A stretch of 64,000 nt of DNA from Purpureocillium takamizusanense (Eukaryota; Ascomycota; Sordariomycetes; Hypocreales; Ophiocordycipitaceae). The notes below the pieces were generated by a model. It searched no databases, was not told the origin of the DNA, and saw only the letters and a program-made list of their open reading frames with translations. The position numbers were made by a program, and so were the translations under genes. This document shows, piece by piece, positions 11,951-22,935 of this stretch. Each line of letters starts with the position of its first letter. Position 1 is the stretch's first letter. The stretch spans positions 1,178,001-1,242,000 of the forward strand of contig NC_063071.1 of NCBI RefSeq assembly GCF_022605165.1. The letters are read 5' to 3'.

Positions 11951-11972
11951 GAGAAGTTTGAGCATTCTGTAC

Positions 11973-12175
11973 GAGAGCTACTACTCTGACACATGCATTT
12001 CTCTACTCACCCATAGGATCGTGTTTGTCAAGCAGCCCAGGCCGTCAGCCAAGCCGTCAAGGCAGCCTAAGCCGTTAAGACAGGCAAGACAGGCAAGACA
12101 GGCAAGACAGGCAAGGCAGGCAAGGCAGGCAAGGCAGGCGAGTAGAGAAATGCGTGTATTAGAGTAGTAGCTCTC
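11973..12175. repeat. Inverted repeat enclosing a 9-bp minisatellite (MITE-like)
   Basis: Two 36-bp arms, 11973-12008 and 12140-12175, are reverse complements at 33 of 36 positions; all three differences are transitions. Between them lies a degenerate 9-bp tandem repeat (unit ACAGGCAAG and GCAGGCAAG variants, about 12079-12142), preceded by more degenerate CAAGCCGTC-like units. The roughly 200-bp unit sits between the convergent DPP III gene and the 441-aa gene. A hairpin of this size could be a miniature inverted-repeat element. No clear target-site duplication was seen. Confidence 0.75.
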
Positions 12176-12278
12176 TTCTATACTATTTATGTCCAGAACA
12201 TATACAACATACGACCACCCCCAAAACAACCAACTTTCTCCCTCCAGTAGAACCCCTTTCTTAACGTCCGGACTATGT

Positions 12279-13698
12279 TTAGGTACCGTCACGACTTGAC
12301 ATTCGATCGCTTGAAGTTTTTGCCTGCTGCAGTGTGAGAACGTACTGCATAATTTGTAGCACTGTTTGGATAACCCCCAAGACAATGCTCATGGAACCAA
12401 ACACCAAAACACTCCAGAATGCGAGCCAAGCGGTAGAATCTCTCTTGTCCCGCCATAACTGGCGAATGGAGTGTGGCTTCTTGCTTGTGGCGTAGGTGTT
12501 CAATCGGACCATCCTACTTCGAAGGTGCGGGAAGTCACTGGCCAAAACATACTCCTCTCGCTCCGTCATCGTGATGGAGGACCTGAACCGCTTCTTACCG
12601 CAAATAAGAGATAGAACACGGTCGTGCTCTTCTTGGGGTACGCGGGCGAACGGTCGCAATCGGCGGAAAAGACTTCTCGACCGCCGGCTTTGACCGAATA
12701 GGAGGCGGTAGGAGAGCAGAATCTCCTGCAGTAGCTCAGTAATGTCCTCCTCATTGGCCCAAGGGACATGACCAAACGCTTCTACAGCGCAGCCATAGAT
12801 GGAGCTCATTCGGTGCCACTCCCTTGATTCGCGAGCTTGAAGATTTGAGATGCAAAATGATGGATATCGGAAGAGGAAGAGAGTGCCAGAAATCTTATCC
12901 AGTTCCAAGTGACAGGAAACCGAGTCGACCCACTTCAAGCTGAGACCGCAAACCTTGGACAGAACATGTGCATTGAGATTTTTGGCCATGATTGCCTTCG
13001 TCTTGTGGAAGAGCTGTTTCTCATCGTCGGTATCCCCGAAGGCACAGTAGTCCCGGGGCGGGAGCATCATGCCGAAACCGAGAAGAAAGTTGGGTAGGTC
13101 GCGTTTACTTGCGAGAGAAATTTGGCTTGAACGCACATGAGAATCGCCGTGATGCCCTTGCATCTCATCGACAATGGTGAAATCCCCAGAGGGACCGTCA
13201 AGAAAATTGGGCTTATAGAGCATCGTCTGCCAGCCCAGAATCGAGAACACAATATCCTTGGCTGACTGCATAGCTTCATAGCTGCCATTCGCCGATATCA
13301 AATCGATATCTATCAGTGCGTTCACAATGTCGTCGATGGTTCTCAGCCCCGAGACCAGGATGAGCTCCTGAACCTTGTTCCATAAAGGAAGGAGGTGCGT
13401 GTCCCAGTCCCAACCCGAGGCGCATCCCCCATTTGGCAAGGCCAACCGCAGACGCGGAGGCTGGTCGCGAATTTGTCGTCTCACCCACCAAGGGTACCAA
13501 GGAAGATTGGCAAATGACGCATGCGTTTCTGGGTTGATGGACTCTACTGCTTTGTTCCATGCCGGCAACGATATACCTAGAGGGAGCCCTGATCAGTCTA
13601 CGACTTCAGGACCCATCGTCCATTCCCGTTTTCTGGCGTGAAAGCATGTGCAATATAGGTAGGGGTTTACCGAATGACTGGTTGGCTGTTTTAGCCAT
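12279..13698 (-). CDS. Fungal protein of unknown function with C-terminal membrane helix
   Basis: Two exons (13698-13671 and 13576-12279) give 441 aa. The short first exon encodes MAKTANQSFG, and splicing through a 94-bp intron joins it in frame to ISLPAWNKAVESINP. The body is soluble-looking, with tryptophan-rich segments near the N-terminus (LPWYPWWVRRQ). The last 60 or so residues hold LWRDKRDSTAWLAFWSVLVF and one hydrophobic helix followed by QTVLQIMQYVLTLQQA. This C-terminal block resembles the ending of many uncharacterised ascomycete proteins and predicts a single tail anchor. No catalytic motif was found. It is divergent from the NLR gene with a 533-bp shared upstream region. Confidence 0.75.
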
Positions 13699-14231
13699 GC
13701 GAAACGACAGCAATGCCGAAGCGGCAGGCACGCACCATGTCTCTGGGAGGTAACTAGTCTCTCGTGCTTACGGGAAATCTTGAGTGAGCAGCTGCATCTA
13801 TCTTTCTGTCTCGTCGAGCAAGATAAGAAGCCAAAAAATGTGACACAAAATGGAATCGAACCGTGTGCAGCTTCTCGAGGGGTCTAATTATGTGAATTTA
13901 CGCCCCCAACGGGTTGCCCGGCAATAAGTTGTACTTCGTACCACATGATGGAGAATGTCAGGAGCTTGGCCGAGTCACCAGGTGCGCACTGCATGAGATG
14001 TAACCAACTCAAAGGCATGATTGGGCGCCGTTCTGCGGGCGCCCTTGATTGCTGCCGCAAATCCTGCACTTCGCCCCCTTTCCCACCCCCGGCTTCGTAC
14101 GCCTCAAGGCCGTAAATGCGCTGTTTGCACCAACCCTGTACGGTCATACTTTTCCTCTTCGCTAAACATTGATTCTTCGAGAGAAGAGACTTTATCTGTT
14201 TGTCGAAAAGCAATTGCAGCAGGTACCAGCG
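13699..14231. promoter_or_regulatory. Shared upstream region of a divergent gene pair
   Basis: 533 bp separate the start codons of the tail-anchored unknown protein (left, minus) and the NLR gene (right, plus). The region should hold both promoters. I see no clear TATA element and no tRNA. Confidence 0.5.
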
Positions 14232-14597
14232 ATGAAGACAGAGTATGTTGTCCTCGCCGGAAGTCCCAGCCGTCTCACGGGCCGGCCTTTCATTTCGTAC
14301 TAACCACACACAAATAGTCGTTCATCGAGTCCATTGTGGCACCAAGCCTTGAAGAAGTATCGAGAAGAGCTTCGAGGGGTAGAGGACTATCATGCGATCC
14401 AGAAGGTCCGCACCCTTGACGAGTTGATTGATTCATTCTCCTCAATTCAGGACGCCGCCCCAAGTGATTACGCTGGAATGCTCTCTCTTAGCAGGATTGC
14501 TCCGAGACTCAAGTTTGTCGACGACTTTTCAGCAGTGCTAGCCCTGTGCTTCGGTGCTGATGCCGGCCTGACCGCGGCTGTCTGGGGCAGCATAAGA

Positions 14598-14602
14598 TTA
14601 AT
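14598..14602. repeat. Target-site duplication TTAAT, left copy
   Basis: The five bases TTAAT precede the left LTR and recur at 20143-20147 after the right LTR. Removing the element plus one copy restores the NLR reading frame. Confidence 0.9.
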
Positions 14603-14839
14603 TGTTGCAAGGGGTGCTTTTCCGGGTCACAAGAGCCTTGATTTTCTATCTGTTGTTGGGACCTATGCCCCCTATATATACACATTTGAGGTCCGTCTAT
14701 AGGGGCTGTATGACGCCTAGCCGGGCTAGCTATAGGGGATGTATGACCCTTGGATAGGGGTTGTGACGATATCAATGACCCCTATATGCAGCCACATTGG
14801 GCTGCCTCCACAGGTGCTGCAGCCACGGGCCGTGCAACA
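14603..14839 (-). repeat. LTR, left copy (3' LTR in element sense)
   Basis: A 237-bp copy bounded by TGTTGC and GCAACA. By eye it differs from the right copy only at the second base (G here, A there). It supplies the first in-frame stop (14700-14702) met by NLR translation. Confidence 0.92.
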
Positions 14840-14850
14840 TACCCCCCTAT
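14840..14850 (-). other. Polypurine tract of the copia element
   Basis: On the minus strand a run of six G within ATAGGGGGGTA lies directly upstream of the LTR start. This is where plus-strand DNA synthesis is primed in LTR retroelements. Confidence 0.65.
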
Positions 14851-17800
14851 ATTGACAGCTGCGGTCAAGATAAAGCTATCGTCAGGCCCGGCTGCGGGCT
14901 CTGATTGGTCCAAAGTAATATAACCCGGGTAGTCAGAAAAGGTGCATTTTTTTGCTATGCTATATACGATATGTGCTATATGTACTGTGAGCTCTTAAGG
15001 ACTAGTTTTTCAGCCTATTCTTCGGCATCCGAGTCGGGCTCTTATTGCAGTAGCTCTTAGATGTTAATAAGCCCTAGCTACTTAACGAATTAGGCAAATT
15101 TCTAGTTAGGTAGGGGCTTTGTCAAGCCGTCTACTAGTATATATGCCGTTAGGGTATATTCGACCTTAAATTGTCCCTCTTGGTAGGCCTGCCGGGCCTA
15201 GCAGCTATAGATATCAATATGCTTAAGGGCAGTCTTGATCCGCGGGCATTATAAAGTCATAAGCCGGATAGTCTATAAGTTATTATATTCAATAGTAGTA
15301 GGCTCGTCCAACTATAGCTATAGCTACCCTAGCAGCCGCGCAGTAGAAATGGCTTCCTTTACTATATATATAAAGGCAAGTAATTCTGCCTCTATTGATA
15401 ACGTTATGACTATGCCTTATTTTCCGGCTTTCTAGCTGACGGGGCCCCCAAATAGGCATATAATATGCCCCTAAGTTAACCGCCGGGTCTCTAGATCGTC
15501 TGCGAAGGCTATATCTAACGCTATTTTAAAGTCCCTATAGCTAGCTTAGGAGCTTTTAGCCGCGGGCTTAGCTATCTTAAAGTCCTTAGCACTAAAGTAG
15601 AAGCTTTTAATCGCTAGCCCAGCTGCCGGGCTAGGGCCATAGTTGCCTAGCTAGATAGCTAGGAAGCGTATTATATAGAGATATCGAATAACATCGCTTA
15701 TAATAGCTTAGTATTATAGTAACGGGTTAAGTAGGAATTCGGCCAGCTTAGATATAGCTATGGCTATGTCTGCCCGTATAATAACCGTCATATAGTTGAT
15801 TCTACCGATCTTACGCTAATATAGCAAGATCTCTACTTCCGTAGCTTGACCCCTATTTAGCTATAGCGTTATGCTAGGCATCGGATTTCCTTTAAAGGGC
15901 GCTTAGTCCGGCTTAGCCAAGCCGAATTAGGCAGCTAACTATTTAATATAGGCTGCCTAGTATAGCCATAGATATCTTTAAAGTCGGTCTCTTAAAACCC
16001 TAATGCTAAGGAACTAGCGAAGGGGCCCTAGATCCTTCATTTAATAGCGGGCTTTAAGTCTATCGATTAGGGTCTCTATTTACTGCTTATACTACCGGCG
16101 ATATAGGAAGACGATATTATTAACGAAGAAAAAGACTATAGCCTAGCTATTATTGAAGATATAGGGGTCTTCCGGGCATGTCTTAAGACCTAGCTCTTTA
16201 AAGGTCTTTAAGAGGTCTTGCTACTACAGCAAGGGAGATCTACGGAGCCTATATAGGGCTCTCTTAAGCCGTAGGGTCTATCTAGGCCTATTAAAACCGT
16301 CGGGATAGCGCATATAGACTTCCTCGTCTAGTAGGCTATTTATAAACGCGTTAACGGCATCTAACTACCGGGTTTCAAGATCGAATTGGGCTATAATAGT
16401 AGCTAGGATCCGGAAGCTACGGCTAGCTAAGGTTACTATATAGGTCTCCTTATATAACGGCAGCTATATATCTCCCCGGGCACATAGCCTAGCTTTTAGC
16501 TTAGTGAGATAGCTATGCTTATCATATTTATATTTAAAGACCTAAGTTAGGGGCAGGGCCTATAGCTAGCTAGCTATCTTTAGGGTCGGCTCGAAGGTAC
16601 CTATCTAGGTCAATTTGCCGAATTCAGTGCCCATAGCTTCCTTAAAGCCCTACTTAAATTAGTGCCCCAAGACCTCTCGATAGGTCCTAGGCTCGGGTAG
16701 CAATGACCGTCTATATAGACGTGTTTTCTATGCTTAGGCAAAGCTACTATTAAATATAGCAAATATAGCTAGGCTACTGCGGCTAGCTAGGCGTTAAGAC
16801 CGTCGGGGCTATAAGCTAATAGCCGGCGCCTTAGGGGTCTATATAGCTATTAGCGTTAGATAGGCGTCTTAGAAGTCGTCTATAGTCTCTAACCCCTCTA
16901 AGAGGTCTACTAGCTCTAGCCCTAAGCCTTATATATTAACTACTATAGTAGATAGGGTATTGTCTTCGTCCTCGAAGTGGCCTACCCCTATATAGAGCTC
17001 GTTATCGTCTAAGATATAGTCCGGTAGCTATAGGTATGCTATTAGCTCTTACTACTACTACCTTATGCCCTAAAGCTCCTTTAGATTAAAGAACTGCCTT
17101 TTATCGAAGGTTATATCCCTAACCCGTCTGACTTCGTCTCTTTAAGGGATCTAGACGCGGAAGATATTAGTCGAATCGTAGCTAACGAGATAGCCTATCT
17201 CGGCATATACTATAACTTTAAGCTCTCTTTTCTACGTGCCTTCGAGAGCCTTATTCGTCAAGGGATAGGCCCTACATCTATATGCCCTTAGGTAGGCTAG
17301 GTCCGGCTATATAGAGATATAGCCCGAGTCTTTATTATATACTTATAGCTAGTTATAAAGTAGTTAAAAAGGCGTTTTCTAGCCCTTTAACTACTAGGGT
17401 GACCTATTATATAGGTATATAGCTACTTTCCAAGTCTCTAGCCACAGCTCTCCGGGTAGATTAGCCCCAAGCTATATAGCCCTAGCTTTAGACCCAATTA
17501 CCCCCCTAGAACGCTCGGTAGGGCCGTTCTAAGCCGAGGTCCGCGGGGCTATAGGTTCGTCTTTAATCTAGGTTATTTAAAGCCATTATTGATAGCCCGT
17601 TGTAAAAGCTCTATCATTATCCCTATATATCCGGGCTAGGGAGAGCCTAAACTAGCGTTAGATCCGGGTCTCTAGCCCTTATAGGCATTATAGCGCTATT
17701 GCTTCGGTCTAGTCTTCTAATTCAAAGTTATAGACTAGACCCGTATATTAGTCTTTGATTAATAACGCAGCTTACTTGCCGTTATATACTATAGGCATAG

Positions 17801-19894
17801 GGAAGAAGTCAATATATACTCTCTAAAACGGTCTCTCTATAACTATCTATAGGGCCCGGCGGGCCGGGATCTTATATGCCTTAGCTAGTCTATAGGGCTC
17901 ATACGTATTATATGCGGTGCCCTTGACTTTAGAGCCCGTTATATGGTCTTCTAGCTGCCCTAGGGCAGCGGCGTTAATATAACCTATCCGTTAATGCTAT
18001 AGCTATGCCTCTGCCGCTTATAGTGGCCTAGGCTCAATAGAAGAGGTTATAAAATAAGCTTCTTCGTCGTCTTCGTCGCCTAGGTCCGGTATCTCTATTA
18101 CCCCTTTTTCTTCCGTCTTGCTTATAGCTACTATAGCCGTTACAGGCCATTAGTCCCTATATAAGCTAGCCGAGACATCATTAAATTCGATAACCGGCTG
18201 CCTATATAGCCGTTTAGTCCGGAATATAAGTATATTATCTTTAGTCATATCTCCGGTCCGGGGGTTCCAATTATACCCCTTTTAAAGCAAGTAGTCCAGT
18301 AAGGCCACATTTATATAGAAGCTAGGGATAAAAGCCACCCTTTATAGTAGGAAAACCCCTCCTTAGTCCAGCCGGACTTTAATCGATCCATAGCCTATAA
18401 TTTTAGCTATGCCGTCGCTAGCGTAGGCGCTTTCGTAGGTCTCACAGGGCTTAAAGACTAGGAATCTAGCCCTATTATTGCAAATATATATATCTAACCC
18501 AGAATCAAGGATCCAGGAATCCCTCAATAGGTAAGGCCTCGAAGCAGCTATTAAGAAGGTGCCTAATATAGGCTCGGGCCCTTATTCCGTTAGGTTGCCT
18601 ACGAAAGCCACTCCTTTAACCTCCTATTATAGCTCATTGCTTTCTTCGGTCCGTTACAGTCCCTTAGCAAGGGTCACATTAGCCCGCGCTAGGCTACGCG
18701 TAACTATATCGTATGTGCGCTGCTTAGATAGCTGCTTTTTGACCTTATTGGCTATGGCCTCTTATGGGCTCTAGTCACCTTATCTTAACGACTCAACCAA
18801 ATAGGGGCACGTTGCCCATATATGCTTATTTCCATAGAGACAAGGCTTTTAGTCCAGACTGACTATGGCACTATTTGATCCGTTGCTTGGCTACTAGGCA
18901 GACTGCTTAGCTGGCTGCTGCTATGGCTGCTAGTCTTGGTCTGCTGTGCTGCCTTAAAAGGTTGCAAATATGCCCTTGGGAGGGTTCTTTTTGCCCCGTT
19001 ATGCTTGCTCGAAAAGCTCTGCTATTTTAAAGCCGTCTAGGATCTCCCTTTACCAGTCAGGGCTGCCGGACTGGCTTGCATTAGCTATTCGATTGGTCTA
19101 ATAGTCCGAAAATGCAGAGTTAACTACGCTAACGGACTATATAATATATTGCGTTAGTCTCAAGCCGGTCGTATCAGGCAAATTAAGGGCTTGGGCTTCC
19201 GTCAGGACCCTATGCCAATTAGTCACCCATTGGCTAGCTTTAGTCCGTTCCGTTGCTTTTAGGGTCTTATAGAATCTCTTAAGGACCTCTTACTCGTATG
19301 CCCAGTCTATAGGCTTGACCCGGGCTTACAGCAGCTCGAGCTACTTACCAACGTCATAGTGGCCAACGATAGTTGCGCTATAGGAGCCCACAGTCTTGAC
19401 AATATAGGCCTGTATCTAAGCTAGGCCCTTGCTTTACTGGGCATAGACCTGCTGCTTAGACCTATATATATTATGCAATATCCCTAGATTCGTGGCTTCT
19501 TTAGCAGTCATGTCAGGGCTTGCTAGAGGGGGCCTGATGGGCTTGTGTATACTTGGCCTGCCCTTTGCATCAGGGTCTATATAGTCCCATAGGTCCTAGG
19601 CAGCAGCATATTTATGGATGTTATCAATCCACTGTCTCTAGTTACCGGGGCCCTTGAGGGTCACCCGGGAAGTCTTAAGCTGTTCCGGACTTTCTATAGC
19701 GTTGTGCTTATAGTGGAAGGTTGTGAGAGGAATAGGGGATGTTGTGGTGCCGTTGGCAGCTACTGCTTCAATTTCCTGTCTTTTTGGGGTCTTTGGGGCT
19801 ATTTCAAGCTAATATATAGCTCACAGGGATGTCAGACGTATAAGGGGATCAAAAAACAGGTCAAAAAGCGGCTCCCTATAGCTCTCTGCAGACC
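14851..19894 (-). pseudogene. Degraded copia gag-pol
   Basis: Read on the minus strand, several landmarks are recognisable despite many stops. Near 18807-18842 lies a Gag zinc-knuckle remnant (CLYGNKHIWATC, with a Y where a Cys is expected). Near 17159-17191 is the integrase C-terminal block SYDSTNIF. Near 16344-16361 is the reverse-transcriptase block DAVNAF, with EEVYMRYPDGF just after it. At 16110-16130 the active-site block reads FFVNNIV instead of VDD. The D-to-N and C-to-Y changes and the frequent TAG/TAA codons all fit G-to-A or C-to-T transitions. Reverse transcriptase cannot be functional. An RNase H domain is expected nearer 15,300 but was not resolved. Confidence 0.85.
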
Positions 19895-19905
19895 GGGCTC
19901 ATAAC
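19895..19905 (-). other. Primer-binding site, half-tRNA type (initiator tRNA-Met)
   Basis: On the minus strand GTTATGAGCCC follows the LTR with no gap. It is complementary to the anticodon-loop region of eukaryotic initiator tRNA-Met (GGGCTCATAAC), not to the tRNA 3' end. This matches priming by a cleaved 5' half-tRNA, as known for Drosophila copia. Confidence 0.75.
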
Positions 19906-20142
19906 TATTGCAAGGGGTGCTTTTCCGGGTCACAAGAGCCTTGATTTTCTATCTGTTGTTGGGACCTATGCCCCCTATATATACACATTTGAGGTCCGTC
20001 TATAGGGGCTGTATGACGCCTAGCCGGGCTAGCTATAGGGGATGTATGACCCTTGGATAGGGGTTGTGACGATATCAATGACCCCTATATGCAGCCACAT
20101 TGGGCTGCCTCCACAGGTGCTGCAGCCACGGGCCGTGCAACA
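19906..20142 (-). repeat. LTR, right copy (5' LTR in element sense)
   Basis: A 237-bp direct repeat of the left LTR, ending GCAACA directly before the TTAAT duplication. Its outer base pair at the left reads TATTGC instead of TGTTGC. Confidence 0.92.
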
Positions 20143-20147
20143 TTAAT
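20143..20147. repeat. Target-site duplication TTAAT, right copy
   Basis: The second TTAAT copy. Host NLR coding sequence resumes at 20148 (CCTCTCACATG). Confidence 0.9.
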
Positions 20148-22935
20148 CCTCTCACATGCCTCGTCAGCCGCAGAGACCCTCCAAGACATCCTCGACATGT
20201 TGGAGGAGCTCAGTTTGACTCTACCGAGGCTACAACTGTACGAGCAGACGTTACCACCGAGCCGCCCGCTCCAACAGGCCCTGTTAGACGTGTACTGCGA
20301 GATCATTTGCTTCTACGCTCGTGCCATTCACTTTCTTCGTGACAACCCCCATCTGATCCTTCGGAAGAATGCATGGCAAGCCTTTCGCAGCGATTTCTCC
20401 CGGACAATTATGCGGATAAAGCGCATGTCGTCTGCCGTCGAGAGCGAGGCCGACCTAGCGCGAATGCGCAAAGACGGGCTCCAGTACAAGGAAGTGCTGG
20501 AGCTCTTGACCACAATGAAAGCGAAGCAGACAGAGGACGCGAAGCAATTGCGCTGGAACAATATTCCAAATGCGATCAATGCCAGATTTAGTGGCCGCGA
20601 TGAAATTCTTGCCGCAATTGACGAGGCCATCGGTCCGGAAAGCGCTGCCGCCTTGTTCAAATCGGTGGCCTTGGTCGGCATGGGAGGTGTCGGCAAAACA
20701 CAGACCGCGATACAGTTCGCATATCGCAACCTGGACAAGTTTGACGTCATCATGTGGATTTCGGCTGATAATGCCATATCAATCGGGCAGGCCTTTCGCA
20801 CAATTGCGGTCGGGCTCCATTTGCTCGAAAACGAAGAGGAGGAAGCGAATGCTGCTGCCGCAACCTACAAGGTGAAGACATGGCTGGCCACAACGAGTGA
20901 GCTCTATCATGCAAAAATTACTTGATCTTTATTGACAGAAATAATAACATAGAGTCTACATACCTTCTCGTGCTTGACAACGCGGACGATATTGCTGCCC
21001 TGAAACTAGCGTGGCCGGGGACTGTGCGTGGGTCGGTTCTCTTGACGACGCGAGACTTGACCGTTGCGATGCCACTAGTCACCAAGACTATTTCGGTCAG
21101 CCCTTTGAGCGTTACGGATGGGAGTCGTATGCTTTTAAAGGCTATTGAACAAGAAAGCCCCTCGTCAGACGATGAGGTACATGCTCTTGCAATTAGCGAA
21201 GCGTTTGGAGGGCTTCCCCTAGCCCTCACACAGGCTGGCGGGTTCATAAAGCAGAGAAAGCTATGTCTGCGAGACTTTCTACCACTCTACAAGCGCCATG
21301 CGACAAAAATTGACGCACGCAAGATTCCTGGGAGCGACTACGAGCATACTCTGAGCACCGTGTGGGATGTTTCCTTGGAGAAGCTCAACGATACATCCGT
21401 CTGCCTTCTGAACTTGCTCTCATTCCTTGACCCGGACGGCATTTTTGAGGAGGTCTTGATGCAGGGATCCCAAGGGATTTGCGACGAAGAGTTTTCTTTT
21501 CTATCCGACGAGATGAAGTAAGTGATGCACCAAGTAACCTGTTGACAGGCGCCACTGAAGCTAATGACCGACTTGCTGCATGCAGCTTGGGCGATGCCTC
21601 CGAGGAGCTACTCAAAACTTCGCTCATCAACCGAACAGCCGAGTCGGCAAGTCTGTCGATGCATCGCCTTTTGCAGTCAGCAATCCAAGGAAGACTCACC
21701 AAGTCAGAAAGCACCAGGTACATCGATCTTGTAGTGGACTTGCTCTGCTGGGGATTCCCAGATCATTCGAGCGCAGACATTGGTCACCAGATAGCAGCAT
21801 GGTCCCGGTGCGAGAAATGCTTGCCACACGTTAATCAACTGGCGCATGTTGCAAAAGCTCAGGGCAAGCGCCCGGGAGATCCTCAAAGATTCGCGCGTCT
21901 CCTGCTCCGGTGCGGCTGGTGAGTGTGCCCAAACTGGTTCATATGGCTTAAACCCACCCGCTAAAAAACCTTGATATAGGTACCTCTACGAGAGAGAGCT
22001 GTATACCATTGCCAAGGAAATGGCAGAGCAGGCAGTTTCTGCCTTTGTAGACAAGACAAGCTTGGAATATGCCAGCGCCATCGACCTTGGCGGACTGATA
22101 GACCTGGATCTGGCACAGCCTTTCAAAGCTCTAAAGCCCTTTAAGCGGGCTCTGGAAATCCGAAAGGCCAATCTCGGGCCAGAGGATCCTTTCATTGCCT
22201 ACAGTCTAAATAACATAGCCCTGGCGTACTGCGAGATGGGCGAGCTGGATCTCGCTATGGCAGCTCACGAAGAGGCAATCCGCTTACGGGTCAAGGCGCA
22301 GAGCGATAGGATTGGCAACTCGTACAGCAATTTTTCGAGTCTCCTACTTCGTATGGGTCGTCCAGACGAAGCTGAACAGATGCTTGCGAGGTGCCCATCC
22401 TTGAAGGACTTCCAGGACGAAACCTTCCTCAGCACTGGCAACCCTCGCTTCTCCGGCGATATGGTGTTACTTTCTCGCATTCGACTCGCCCAGGGACGAC
22501 TAGTCGACGCTTTGAGGCTAGCTTCCAAGGCTTTGGCCTTTCGTCGGCAGCTGCTCGGCAACCGGCTCAAGACATGCGACTCGCAATTCGACGTGGCCTC
22601 CATGCTGCTGAAACAAGGCCACGAGAGCTCAGCTATGTAAGTAGACACCCGTGAGACTGCTAGTAGGCGCGCGAACTGGGCTAACTGCTTCCGTACACAG
22701 ACAACTACTCGAGGAGGTGGTGGGCATATCGGAAACATTTGTGGAGGGGGAGGGCCAGCGGGCCCGTGCTTTATATAAGCTTGCGAAAATCTATGAAGAC
22801 CGAGGCATGCCAGCAGAGTGCTCGGCTTTCCGGGAACAGGCAATGGCCTTGCGAGCGTCACTAAGACCGGATCTTGAACATGCGCCTTTCGAGGAAGCCG
22901 AGTTTGCCAAGTTATGTTTATGGATGCTATGGTAG

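Larger units (their letters stand above)
14603..20142 (-). mobile_element. Ty1/copia LTR retrotransposon, inactivated, inserted in an NLR exon
   Basis: The 5,540-bp element has 237-bp direct LTRs that begin TGTTGC (left) or TATTGC (right) and end GCAACA, and it is flanked by the 5-bp duplication TTAAT. Its sense strand is the minus strand: the primer-binding site abuts the right LTR and the polypurine tract abuts the left LTR. Degraded gag, integrase C-terminus and reverse transcriptase follow one another right to left, the Ty1/copia order. No long open frame survives. Most of the pol region (about 15,060-18,300) is very rich in TA and almost devoid of CA and TG dinucleotides, the RIP pattern, while the LTRs and the ends of the internal region are not. 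It lies wholly inside exon 2 of the NLR gene. Confidence 0.9.
14232..22935 (+). pseudogene. NB-ARC/TPR NLR gene split by a copia retrotransposon
   Basis: Host exons are 14232-14242, 14318-14602 (cut by the insertion), 20148-20896, 20953-21517, 21586-21918, 21980-22636 and 22701-22935. Leaving out the element and one target-site copy, they sum to 945 codons with all phases consistent, so no other lesion was found. A helical N-terminal domain (DDFSAVLALCFGADAG) is followed by the P-loop GMGGVGKT at about residue 276, the Walker B-like LVLDNADD at about 356, GSVLLTTRD, GGLPLALTQAGGF, MHRLLQSAIQ and a tetratricopeptide region at about 650-870. STAND proteins of this build act in fungal nonself recognition and programmed cell death (family knowledge). 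As it stands, translation would run into the LTR and stop at 14702, giving a short product without the NTPase. Loss of function is therefore expected. Confidence 0.85.

Noticed and set aside
11981..12385. Open frame with repeated Ala-Cys-Leu over the minisatellite
   Set aside because: It is the in-frame reading of the 9-bp tandem repeat and has no independent support.
14603..14702. Extension of the NLR protein into the LTR as a real C-terminus
   Set aside because: The frame is continuous by chance; these residues come from LTR sequence and end at its first stop.
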